From Mycobacteriaceae bacterium (GTDB taxonomy: Bacteria > Actinomycetota > Actinomycetes > Mycobacteriales > Mycobacteriaceae): a stretch of 36,581 nucleotides of DNA. The notes under the pieces are model-generated. The model was not told where the DNA came from, ran no database searches, and saw only the letters and a program-made list of their open reading frames with translations. This document shows, piece by piece, positions 25,395 to 33,250 of this stretch (positions within the stretch are counted from its first letter, which is position 1; every line of letters starts with the position of its first letter). Made by a program: the position numbers and the translations under genes. The DNA lies in contig JAFARC010000006.1 in NCBI GenBank assembly GCA_019245755.1, positions 1 through 36,581 of the forward strand, read 5' to 3'.

Positions 25395-25417
25395 ATTACA
25401 GCTAATGCGGCTGTAAT
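25395..25417. promoter_or_regulatory. Inverted repeat upstream of the MDR oxidoreductase
   Basis: Perfect arms ATTACAGC and GCTGTAAT are separated by seven bases in the 329-bp gap between mazF and the oxidoreductase gene. A possible -10, TATACA, is at 25471–25476. The rest of the gap (25195–25523) shows no gene. The symmetry suits a dimeric repressor; the XRE-type regulator at 26765 is the nearest candidate but nothing shows that it binds here. Confidence 0.4.
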
Positions 25418-25523
25418 TGGCCACGCTGATCCGAATCTTCGCCGCCAAAGGGCGGGGCCGGGGCCGACGCTATACACACCGAACCGCTGTGAGATCTGGA
25501 TCGACCGAAGGAGCGTCAGGAAG

Positions 25524-26543
25524 ATGCGAACCATGCGGTCTTTAGTCGCTGACACGGTGGGCGAACCGTCCGAGGTCCTGAACCTGCAGACCCGCCCGAT
25601 TCCGGAGCCCGGCCCCGGCCAGGTCCGGATCCGGGTAACAGCTGTACCTGTCGAGGCCAGCGATCTGCATACCATCCGCGGTAGATACGGATTCACCCCG
25701 GAGTTTCCCGCCGTGCCGGGAATCGAATCCGTCGGTGTGATCGACCAACTCGGCCGCGGCACAGACGGTCTGACCGTCGGGCAGCGTGTCATCACGATCG
25801 GAGTTACGGGCACGTGGCAGGAGTACCTCGTCGCCGATGCCGGGCGGGTCTTGCCTGTTCCCGCCGGCATGAGCAATTCCACGGCCGCTCAGATTCTCAG
25901 CAATCCGCTCACAGCCGTGATCTTGACCGGTGATGAACTCGATGTTCGACCGGGTGAATGGCTGCTGCAGACCGCGGCCGGTTCAATCGTGGGCCAGTCG
26001 GTCATCCAACTCGGAGCGCACGTCGGCTTCAAGACCCTCAACGTGGTCCGCCGTCGATCCGCTGTCGAGGACATCCTCTCGTTGGGGGGTACCGCGGTGA
26101 TCTGTACGGAGGATGAGAACCTGCGCGAACGGGTGGCCGATATAGCCAGCCGCGACGGCGTGTCCAAGGCGATCGACTGTGTCAGCGGTCAAGTGGGTGC
26201 CGACGTGTCACGCGCGCTGGCACCGCACGGTGAGCTCATCGTCTACGGTGCGCTGTCCACGCACCGCCAAACCGATCCCGACAAACTCACCATCCCCATC
26301 TTCGCGCGCTCACTGATCTACGAAACCAAGACCGTTCGGGGGTTCTGGCTGTTCCGCTGGTTCACCGAGACCCCGAAGGATCGGATGGCCGCAGCGATCA
26401 ACCGGACAGTTCAGCTCGCCGACAGCGGCGCGTTGCGCGTGCCGGAGGGCCAGCTGATCCCGCTCGAAAAGTTCAGCGAAGCCGTCTATCTGGCCGAAGC
26501 TCCCGCACACGGGGGCAAACCGCTGCTGGTGTTCGAACCGTAG
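25524..26543 (+). CDS. MDR-superfamily NAD(P)H-dependent oxidoreductase (quinone/enoyl reductase-like)
   Basis: A protein of 339 aa. N-terminal GroES-like domain (VPVEASDLHTIRGRYG, PAVPGIESVGVID) and a Rossmann domain whose nucleotide loop is degenerate (QTAAGSIVGQSVIQLG). There are no structural or catalytic zinc cysteines, so it is a zinc-independent quinone oxidoreductase or 2-enoyl thioester reductase (Etr/MECR) type rather than an alcohol dehydrogenase. The NPLTAVIL helix and RGFWLFRWF near residue 275 fit the enoyl reductase branch. AAGGAG and AGGAAG precede the ATG. It is convergent with an XRE regulator 221 bp downstream. Confidence 0.87.
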   Translation: MRTMRSLVADTVGEPSEVLNLQTRPIPEPGPGQVRIRVTAVPVEASDLHTIRGRYGFTPEFPAVPGIESVGVIDQLGRGTDGLTVGQRVITIGVTGTWQEYLVADAGRVLPVPAGMSNSTAAQILSNPLTAVILTGDELDVRPGEWLLQTAAGSIVGQSVIQLGAHVGFKTLNVVRRRSAVEDILSLGGTAVICTEDENLRERVADIASRDGVSKAIDCVSGQVGADVSRALAPHGELIVYGALSTHRQTDPDKLTIPIFARSLIYETKTVRGFWLFRWFTETPKDRMAAAINRTVQLADSGALRVPEGQLIPLEKFSEAVYLAEAPAHGGKPLLVFEP

Positions 26544-26706
26544 TCGGAGATATGTCCGACAGATCCGACCCGACCGCCGGAGAGAAGATGGGCGATGCCC
26601 TGCCTGCGAATGCGAGTACGTTGCGACGGAGCAAACAGATGCCACCCCAGTTCCGCTGGCGTGGATGCATGCTTAACACCGCGGCAGCTAGTTCGTGTCT
26701 AGGTCG

Positions 26707-26754
26707 CGGCCCCTGTTGGGCCGTGCTAACCAGCTAAGCCGGCGAGATTCCGGC
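26707..26754. terminator. Two hairpins between convergent genes
   Basis: CGGCCC/GGGCCG with a CTGTT loop (26707–26723) and GCCGG/CCGGC with a seven-base loop (26738–26754), the second followed by a short T run (26757–26760) on the plus strand. They lie between the stops of the oxidoreductase and the XRE regulator and could end transcription from either side. Confidence 0.4.
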
Positions 26755-26764
26755 ACTTTTCGGG

Positions 26765-27568
26765 TTATGAAGCTGCGAGTGCCTTGAGCGCTTTCGCCGA
26801 ATCACTGCCCGGCTCAGGATGGTAGATAAACACCTGGGTGTCGGAGTCGGGGACGGTGAGCCTCGTGCGGCGAAGATAGAGATCACCCGCCAGGGGATGT
26901 CGCATGTGGAGGATGCCGGTGCGGTATCCGACATCTGCGCGTGCCCACAGTTCGCGGAACCGGTCGCTGGCTGCGGAGAGCCCGTCGATCAGGGCGCGTA
27001 AGCGGGGATCGCCCAGATCACCGGCCGCGGATTCCCGTAGCCCACTCACCGCGACCTCAGTCGCCTCGTCCCAATCGACGAAGAAATCGCGAGCGGCCGG
27101 TGCCAGCAGCCGCCACCTCAAGAAGTTTTCGCCGGGGGCGAACCCTGGTGACAGCGCGCGGGCAATCGCATTGGCGGCCAACACATCCTGGTATCGGTTG
27201 GTGACGATCGCTGGAAGCGAGATCTGGTCGATCAGTTGATCGAGACCGTCAGCCGCCGTCTCTGCAACAGGTCGAGGGCTATGCGCCGCCTGCAAGCCCG
27301 CAAGCCGATGAAGATGTTCTGTGGCTTTGATATCCAGTCGCAGCGCCCGGGCGAGCGCATCGAGCACCTGTGAGGACGGGTGCTGGTCACGGCCTTGCTC
27401 GAGCCGCAGGTAGTAGTCGACGCTAATCCCGGCGAGCATCGCTATTTCCTCCCGGCGCAATCCCGGGACGCGTCTGCGAGGTCCGGAATTCAACCCGACA
27501 TCCTCGGGGCGGATTTGTTCGCGGCGTGCGCGCAGGAAGTTAGCCAGCGCGCTGGCCGTCGTCGACAT
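26765..27568 (-). CDS. XRE-family regulator with MmyB-like C-terminal domain
   Basis: A protein of 267 aa. Residues about 10–75 are an XRE helix-turn-helix (FLRARREQI, VPGLRREEIAMLAGISVDYYLRLEQGR), and residues about 100–260 are the MmyB-like ligand-binding domain (TNRYQDVLAANAIARALSPGF, WRLLAP). Such regulators, common in actinobacteria, usually control an adjacent short-chain dehydrogenase or oxidoreductase and are thought to sense a fatty acid or related ligand. It is divergent from the SRPBCC remnant, with a long inverted repeat between, and convergent with the MDR oxidoreductase. Confidence 0.92.
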   Translation of the reverse strand: MSTTASALANFLRARREQIRPEDVGLNSGPRRRVPGLRREEIAMLAGISVDYYLRLEQGRDQHPSSQVLDALARALRLDIKATEHLHRLAGLQAAHSPRPVAETAADGLDQLIDQISLPAIVTNRYQDVLAANAIARALSPGFAPGENFLRWRLLAPAARDFFVDWDEATEVAVSGLRESAAGDLGDPRLRALIDGLSAASDRFRELWARADVGYRTGILHMRHPLAGDLYLRRTRLTVPDSDTQVFIYHPEPGSDSAKALKALAAS

Positions 27569-27633
27569 TGCCCAATCTTAAGGCTGTCCCTCGCAATACC
27601 AGGATCAACAAGGCATGCCCGCCGCGGTGCAAG

Positions 27634-27666
27634 CGGGAATTCGCATTGGCGGCGATGCGCTTCCCG
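27634..27666. promoter_or_regulatory. Inverted repeat between the XRE regulator and the SRPBCC gene
   Basis: The left arm CGGGAATTCGCAT pairs with the right arm ATGCGCTTCCCG (complement CGGGAAGCGCAT), differing only by a one-base bulge at the centre of the arm. It lies in the 136-bp region between the divergent starts, 66 bp from the regulator and 39 bp from the other gene, a natural operator position for the regulator. Confidence 0.5.
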
Positions 27667-27704
27667 TGGACGAAGGATCAACTCCATCAAGCAAGGAGGA
27701 CACG

Positions 27705-28162
27705 ATGTCCACGATTCATTTCCACCGGTCGACAGCATCTACCCTTAGCAGTTCATCGCCGGGCTAACTGACTTCGGACCGGGCCGTTCCGAGCTCTTTC
27801 CGAACAGCGCGGACGGCAACCTCAAAGTGCACCACAAGGGCGCGCGTGACGCCGATGTCACCGAAGGCTCAGGCGGCATCTGGGAACGCCTGCACTACGA
27901 CTGGTCCGATCCCAACCACGTGACGCTGACGACCACCGACTCCAACACATGGGGAGGCGCGTCGGGCTACGTCTACACCCTGAGCCCGCGTCCCGACGGC
28001 ACCACGAATGTAGACGTTGTCATTGTCCGCGAGGGCAAGAACTTCAAGGGACGCGTCCTGGCGGCCGTACTCGGCACCATCGGCAAGGGCGTATTAAGGA
28101 AGGCATTCGTCCACAGCGTCAAGGCCATCGAGACGCGCAGCGACGCCGAAAATCGGCGATAA
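27705..28162 (+). pseudogene. SRPBCC-family (polyketide cyclase/START-like) gene broken by a small deletion
   Basis: A strong AAGGAGG (27694–27700) precedes an ATG that opens MSTIHFHRSTASTLS and then leaves frame, ending at a stop within a few codons. From 27749 another frame reads QFIAGLTDFGPGRSELFPNSADGNLKVHHKG and continues without a break to the stop at 28162 (SGGIWERLHYDWSDPNHV, GRVLAAVLGTIGKGVL), as expected of one SRPBCC protein that binds a hydrophobic ligand. The two parts rejoin if 7 bases are restored after the AGC at 27747–27749, for example a Pro-Glu pair between two AGC triplets, giving 154 codons plus stop. This looks like a 7-bp deletion between AGC microrepeats. An internal GTG or ATG start at about 27827 would give only a fragment. 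Confidence 0.65.
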
Positions 28163-28190
28163 CCGCTGTCAAAATTAACCAGCCTAGCCA

Positions 28191-28245
28191 TGGTGGAGCT
28201 AACGGGACTCGAACCCGTGATCCCCACACTGCCAGGAGCAGGCAG
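28191..28245 (-). repeat. tRNA-Ala(GGC) 3' half, att-like direct repeat, left copy
   Basis: Read on the minus strand, 28235–28191 is the 3' part of a tRNA: anticodon loop CTGGCAG (U33, anticodon GGC, A37), TGTGG stem strand, variable loop, T-arm ACGGG-TTCGAGT-CCCGT, acceptor strand TAGCTCC with U70, A73 and encoded CCA. U70 fits the alanine G3:U70 pair. The 5' half is absent: the bases before the loop (28236–28245) cannot form the anticodon stem. The same 45 bases plus the next ten recur at 35329. This is the pattern left when an integrase inserts DNA into a tRNA gene. It is not a functional tRNA. Confidence 0.75.
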
Positions 28246-28790
28246 CAGCCGTGACCAGGCAGGACAGGACCATTTCGGGCAGTTGTGGGCGTTGTTGGGC
28301 GTGCAACTGTCGTCAGCGTTGTCAGGGTTGTCGTCAGGGTTGTCGTCAGCGATGCGTGGCGCTGCGGATCTCTCGAAGAAGGCATTAGGGATTACTTCCG
28401 GCAATTCGCAAACAGGAGGTCACGGGGGCGCCAACAATCCAACCCCGAGCCGTTGAAGCCGCGGCCACGCGCTTGAGGCGGAAAGCCACGTCCCTACCGG
28501 TAGCCGACCTTCCGCTTTTCATCGGCACCTTAGAATCTGTCCTTCGCGCACCTAGCGTTCGTTCCGAAGGACCGCGTCTTGACGTCGGGCGTGAAACTGC
28601 ATCTATACCAAGCCCACGTCCCGGGCTAAGGATTATTACGCGCCGAACGCGTTGCCCCAGCGAGCCCAACGCCGACAACACCAACACCGGCAGCGGCATC
28701 GGATCCTTTCGCCTTGAATAACCTCTTTAGTTCCGTAGAGGCCATGTGCACGATCATCGGCGGCACCGAAAACACCACGCCAGGGGCCAC
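28246..28790. other. Non-coding stretch with weak remnant of the element end
   Basis: About 545 bases without a credible gene. The first 75 or so (to about 28320) remain alignable, at similar length, to the sequence beyond the right tRNA fragment (35384–35460), with shared TGACCAGGCA and CTGTCGTC blocks. On the minus strand both can be read as an Asp-rich tail (DDNPDDN-like) running into the tRNA sequence, as integrase gene 3' ends often do. The rest, before the MmpL gene, shows nothing I recognise. Confidence 0.4.
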
Positions 28791-28794
28791 TCAT

Positions 28795-31008
28795 TCACCT
28801 TGCCTGCGATTTATTGTCGGTCCGCGACGTCGCAGGCGCGTTGGCGTTGTGGCCGCTGAGCCACTTTTGCTGGGCCAACCGCGGCGCCCACCAATTCCAT
28901 TGCCCAAGCAAAGTCATGGTCGCAGGCAGTAGCACCATCCGAATGATGGTGGCGTCGAGCAAGACGGCCAGGGTGAGCCCGACCCCGAAGATGCGCATCA
29001 ATGACACCTTCGACGCACTAAGAGCAGCGAAGGTGATCGCCATGATGAGGGCAGCCGCGGTAACCACACGGCCCGTGCTAGCCAGGCCGAGAGAGACGGC
29101 CTCGTTGTTGGCGGCCCGAGTCTTGTCGGAGGCGAGCCAGAACTCGCGCATGCGGGAGATCAGGAAAACCTCGTAGTCCATTGACAAGCCGAAGGCGACA
29201 CAGAACATGAGGACAGGAACGATGGCGAGCAGCACACCCACGACGGTGGTGCCTAGCCCGCGCAAGTGTCCCTGTTGGAATACCCACACCATCGCCCCAA
29301 ACGTCGCGGACAACGAAAGCACGTTAAGCCCCAATGCTTTAACGGGGATGATGACACTGCGGGTCAGCATGAACAGCAGGCCCAACATGACGGCGGCAAT
29401 CGAGCCGAGAACTACGGGTAGCCGGGCGGCGATGCTCTCGATGCTGTCCCGGTTGGTCTGCTCCAGCCCTCCGAACCACACTGTGGTGCCCGTGGGCGCC
29501 GGCACCGCATGCAGGTTGTTCAGCAAAGTGTTCGATTCGCTGCTGAACAGTGCAGCCCGGGTCGCGATGGTGAGGAGAACAACGCCACCGTGGGTGCCGG
29601 TCGGGCCGCTGGGAGGGCCGACGGCTGTGCCGCCGGTCAAGGTTGCGTCCGGGGAGGAAACAGCGACCACACCGGGAGTGCGGGAAAGTTCGGCGGCATA
29701 GGACCGGATCTGGGTGCCGCTCAGGTGGCCGGTTGCCGGGATGACGACCTGGATGGCCGACGCGAGGTCCTGATTGAAGTTTGCGCGGATCTGGTCGCCG
29801 ACTTGGCGGGCTGTCGACGTTGGAGGCAGAATGCGGTCGTCGGGAAACCCGAACCTTGCGTGCAAGAACGGCAATGCGACGACAAGCAGCGGCACTGCCG
29901 TGGCCACCACCGATATCCCCGGCCGCCTCATCACCGCCCGCGCCCACCGGTACCACATGTTTGCGGGAAGACCGCGGCGGACACGGCCCTTGGCGATCCG
30001 CTCGCCGCTGACCAGAATGGTGGCCGGTGCCACAAAGACCGACGCCAGCGCCGCAAAAACGACGACAGCAACTCCGCCGTAGGCTAACGACCGCACAGCG
30101 TACATCGGAAAGAACGCCATCACCGCCAGGCAGAGGCCGACGGTCACCGCAGAGTAGGTGACGGTACGTCCCGCGGTACGCAGAGTGCGGTTGATCGCCT
30201 CTTCGGGTTGGGCACCGGCGCCGATCTCCTCGCGGTAACGACTGACTATGAGCAGTGAGTAGTCGATTGCCAGTGCAAGTCCCATGCACACGGCCAAATT
30301 CACCGCGAAGACCGACACCTCGGTGACACCGGCGAGCAGCCGTAGGATAGCCATCGAGCCGAGAATCGCGAAGCACCCCACAGCGAGTGGGATCATCGCG
30401 GCTACCAGGCCGCCGAAAACCCAGAACAGGACAATGAAGCTGATCGGAAGGGCGATCGCCTCGCTGACAGACAGATCGCGGCGCGTCTGCTCGGTAATCT
30501 CGGTAGTGCCGATGCCCGTGCCACCGGCCGAGACAGTGATGCCGCCGTCGTGCTCGCCGCTGAAGCGGTCGGCAAGTTCGGCGGCGTAAACCCCAGATTG
30601 GGTCTCACCGCCTTCGATGCCGGCGACGATTAGCGCTGAGCGCTTGTCCCGGCTGATCAGCCCGGCCTCGGCGGGGTCCGGCGAGTCCCACGGAGAGGTC
30701 ACCGTCGCGACATGGTCTGCAGCGCGTAGCTGTGCAGCAAGTTCTTCCACAGTTTTGCGCGCTGCCGGGGTGTCGACGGGCCCGGGTGCGCGGACCAGCA
30801 GGATCAGCTGGAGGTCGCCGAGGTGAAAGCCCTTCACCAGCAACCGTGTTGCCTTCGTCGATTCGGCGTTGGGGTCACCGAACCCCCCGGTGGAAAATGT
30901 ATGAGACCCGGGCGCACCGAGCACCGCGGCGGCGGCCATGATCAGCAGCGCTGCAGCGAGCACCCGTTTCCGCGCTACGGTGATGAGTCGAACAAGGGCA
31001 TCGATCAA
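28795..31008 (-). CDS. MmpL-family (RND) lipid exporter
   Basis: A protein of 737 aa with the RND layout: TM1, a first periplasmic domain (about 40–185), a block of membrane helices, a second periplasmic domain (about 385–530) and a final block. The proton-relay Asp-Tyr pairs of MmpL proteins are both present, Asp249-Tyr250 in AIDYSLLIVSRYREE and Asp611-Tyr612 in SMDYEVFLISRMREF. MmpL proteins move lipids such as trehalose esters or siderophores across the inner membrane using proton flow. At 737 aa it is short, without the large extra domain or long tail of MmpL3. The apparent start is TTG at 31008; no ATG or GTG lies suitably upstream. It is in line with the P450 and WS/DGAT genes upstream but 749 bp away. 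The cargo is unknown. Confidence 0.92.
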   Translation of the reverse strand: MIDALVRLITVARKRVLAAALLIMAAAAVLGAPGSHTFSTGGFGDPNAESTKATRLLVKGFHLGDLQLILLVRAPGPVDTPAARKTVEELAAQLRAADHVATVTSPWDSPDPAEAGLISRDKRSALIVAGIEGGETQSGVYAAELADRFSGEHDGGITVSAGGTGIGTTEITEQTRRDLSVSEAIALPISFIVLFWVFGGLVAAMIPLAVGCFAILGSMAILRLLAGVTEVSVFAVNLAVCMGLALAIDYSLLIVSRYREEIGAGAQPEEAINRTLRTAGRTVTYSAVTVGLCLAVMAFFPMYAVRSLAYGGVAVVVFAALASVFVAPATILVSGERIAKGRVRRGLPANMWYRWARAVMRRPGISVVATAVPLLVVALPFLHARFGFPDDRILPPTSTARQVGDQIRANFNQDLASAIQVVIPATGHLSGTQIRSYAAELSRTPGVVAVSSPDATLTGGTAVGPPSGPTGTHGGVVLLTIATRAALFSSESNTLLNNLHAVPAPTGTTVWFGGLEQTNRDSIESIAARLPVVLGSIAAVMLGLLFMLTRSVIIPVKALGLNVLSLSATFGAMVWVFQQGHLRGLGTTVVGVLLAIVPVLMFCVAFGLSMDYEVFLISRMREFWLASDKTRAANNEAVSLGLASTGRVVTAAALIMAITFAALSASKVSLMRIFGVGLTLAVLLDATIIRMVLLPATMTLLGQWNWWAPRLAQQKWLSGHNANAPATSRTDNKSQAR

Positions 31009-31757
31009 CGCTGATCCCGGATCACTGTGTTACCGAACGACTAGGACCGTGTTGGTTCGGGGCTGGTTTGGGCAGCTGACATCCCCTACTACGGGACATC
31101 CTCCCCTCGGCAGGCCCGGGAACCGTAGAGGCTTGGTTTGTAGGGATCTTGATCGTGGTCGAGGTGGCGAGTGCCGCGCGGTAGGGCGGCCAGACCAGCC
31201 GGCCCACCACCGGGATGAACCAGGAATCGGCGGCGATCGCGGCGATCGCATTATCGTGGCGCTTCGCGGCGATTCGGCGTGGCGACCATCGCTTCAAAGG
31301 CGGCGTCACGGGCTGGCTGCAACCTGGGGCGTTGAACCGGTACGTGCGCTCGTGCGTGGCGCCGTGTCTGGCCGGCGCAGTGCACGATCCGTTGGCCGCA
31401 AAAGCAGTTAGGAGGTCCGAGGCCTCGCCATCATCAAGATCCCCGCGGCAGTCCTCACGGGGCTGCACCACACTGCGCGCCGCCTCGATGATGGGGATCG
31501 TCAGCGGGGCGATCTGGGTCAGATGCGACCGGACCAAATGCCGAGCGTCGCCGGCGTCGGCGTTGACGCGATCGCCACCGGCCGTTGCGGCTTGAAGGGT
31601 GCCGCCACCACACACTCGAGCCGCCGCCCGGCGGGAACCGGACCAACCCAAGCCCGCTCGGGCCGGCGTCATCGATTACCGCCGACCCGGCACCCCGGCA
31701 GCGACCGGGTGTATCCGGTAATCTCATCGCGGTTCGCCGGGCAATTGGCGTCTGTTG
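31009..31757. other. 749-bp gap with possible decayed coding sequence
   Basis: There is no intact gene. On the minus strand a frame open from about 31670 to 31022 shows codon use like real genes only in its part 31390–31600 (for example LTIPIIEAARSVV and GDLDDGEASDLLTAFAAN); the rest reads as noise. I cannot assign it to a family. It may be a remnant of a gene that once stood between the P450 and MmpL genes. Confidence 0.3.
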
Positions 31758-33149
31758 TCACGGCCGACGGCGTCTGCGCGGTAGGAGCGTGAAGCCCCGT
31801 GGTTTGAGGGTGAAGGATTCGGCGATCTGCAGCCGGTAATCGTTGGCGGGTGTCAGCCTGTAACGGTGTAGGACCAGCCCGAGCGCAAGAACGGCTTCAT
31901 GGACGGCGAACTGGCGGCCGATGCAGGCCCGCGGGCCGGTCCCGAATGGCTTGTAGGCGTGCGCGGGCCGATTCTGTGCCCGGCCAGGGGCGAACCGGTC
32001 GGGATCGAAGCGGTCGGCATCGGGCCATACCAGCGGGTCGCGATGAAGCAGCGGTAGCAGCACCAGCACCCAGTCGCCCTGGTTCATCCGGTACCGACCG
32101 CCGAGCACGGTGTCGGTCCGGGCGGCCCGTAGATATCCCGGGGCCGTGGGCCATAGTCGCAGCGCCTCGTCGAGCGCCGCGCGCACGTACCGCAGCTTGG
32201 GGACGTCGGTGAACGTGGGCTCGACGTCGTCGGCTTCGCCCCATACCCCGTCCACCTCCGCTTGCGCTCGCGCCAGGGCCGCGGCGTCCCGGGTGAGGTA
32301 GTACAGCGCGAACGACAATGCTCCTGAGGTTGTTTCGTGCCCGGCGATTATGAAGCCGATGATCTGCTGGCGGATATTGACCGGGTCCAGGCGACGGCCG
32401 GTGTGTGGGTGCGTGGTGCGCAGCATCAGATCGAGCAGGTCGGGCACGTCTGGAGCCACGCCGTCGCGACGTGTCCGGATGATGTCATCGACGATCCGCT
32501 CCATCACCGCGACGTCCGCCCGGTGATGGCGGGCAGAGCCCGCCATCACCCGGCGCACCGGCACCCACGGCAGGACCGACGATAGGTTCGCGTACCGCGC
32601 CGTGCGGTTCATCGCGGTGACGAACGGATGCGGCCGGTCGCGGTCGAAGGTACCGAACCGAAAACCGAATCCGGCGCGCCCGATGGTCTCCAACGTCAAC
32701 CGCGTCATGTCGGCGGTGACGTCTACGCGCTGTCTGCGGTCGGCCATGGCGTCCCAGCGGGCTAGCAGTTCTCGGGCCGTTCCCAGCATGATCGTGTGGT
32801 AGCCGCGCATCGCCTCACGGGTGAACGCCGGCGCCAGGATGTCATGCGCTAGCTGCCAATTCGGCTCGTCATTCTCGGCGGTCAACAGCGCGTCACCAAG
32901 GATGCGGCGCAGCCCACGCAGGGTAAGACCGACATGCTTGCCGAAGCGCGTCTCATCGTTCAACTCGGCTGCCAGGTCGGCCCCGCCCACCGTGACGATC
33001 TCGGTGCCGAACACTTTCTCCACCGAGATCGGCCCCAGCTCGCGCATCAACCACACAAACGACTGCAGCGGCGCCCGGGGATTGATGCCCACGACGTCGC
33101 CCACCACCGGCAGCCGGTAGGGTCGATGGGGAATCGCGGCGGTGTCCAC
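31758..33149 (-). CDS. Cytochrome P450 resembling the BM3 (CYP102) heme domain
   Basis: A protein of 463 aa. Signatures: I-helix FIIAGHETTSGALSFALYYL, K-helix EALR, PERF-region DADRFDPDRF, heme loop FGTGPRACIGRQFA with Cys409, and a C-terminal YRLQIAESFTLKPRGF closely resembling the end of the B. megaterium BM3 heme domain. Unlike BM3 there is no fused reductase; the protein stops there, as in mycobacterial CYP132. Such enzymes hydroxylate long-chain fatty acids, so an acyl substrate is likely. The GTG at 33149 follows a GGGAGG ribosome site. The upstream WS/DGAT gene is 101 bp away on the same strand, suggesting one operon. Confidence 0.93.
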   Translation of the reverse strand: MDTAAIPHRPYRLPVVGDVVGINPRAPLQSFVWLMRELGPISVEKVFGTEIVTVGGADLAAELNDETRFGKHVGLTLRGLRRILGDALLTAENDEPNWQLAHDILAPAFTREAMRGYHTIMLGTARELLARWDAMADRRQRVDVTADMTRLTLETIGRAGFGFRFGTFDRDRPHPFVTAMNRTARYANLSSVLPWVPVRRVMAGSARHHRADVAVMERIVDDIIRTRRDGVAPDVPDLLDLMLRTTHPHTGRRLDPVNIRQQIIGFIIAGHETTSGALSFALYYLTRDAAALARAQAEVDGVWGEADDVEPTFTDVPKLRYVRAALDEALRLWPTAPGYLRAARTDTVLGGRYRMNQGDWVLVLLPLLHRDPLVWPDADRFDPDRFAPGRAQNRPAHAYKPFGTGPRACIGRQFAVHEAVLALGLVLHRYRLTPANDYRLQIAESFTLKPRGFTLLPRRRRRP

Positions 33150-33250
33150 GGTGCGCCTCCCAGCTAATCAATGATTTTCTTGAATGTTTGGTAGTCGCCT
33201 GCATCGCGGCGGTCGTCGCGGTGCTGCGGGCCGAGGAGGTGATCTTTGAG

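Noticed and set aside
28191..28250. A functional tRNA gene at the left repeat (and at 35329)
   Set aside because: Only the 3' half is present; the D-arm, 5' acceptor strand and 5' anticodon-stem strand are missing at both copies.
28190..28254. Small plus-strand proteins reading ELTGLEPV across the tRNA fragments
   Set aside because: These are the familiar false translations of antisense tRNA sequence.
31022..31672. A 216-aa minus-strand protein in the P450–MmpL gap
   Set aside because: No ribosome site or family, and only a short part has gene-like codon use; recorded as a possible remnant instead.
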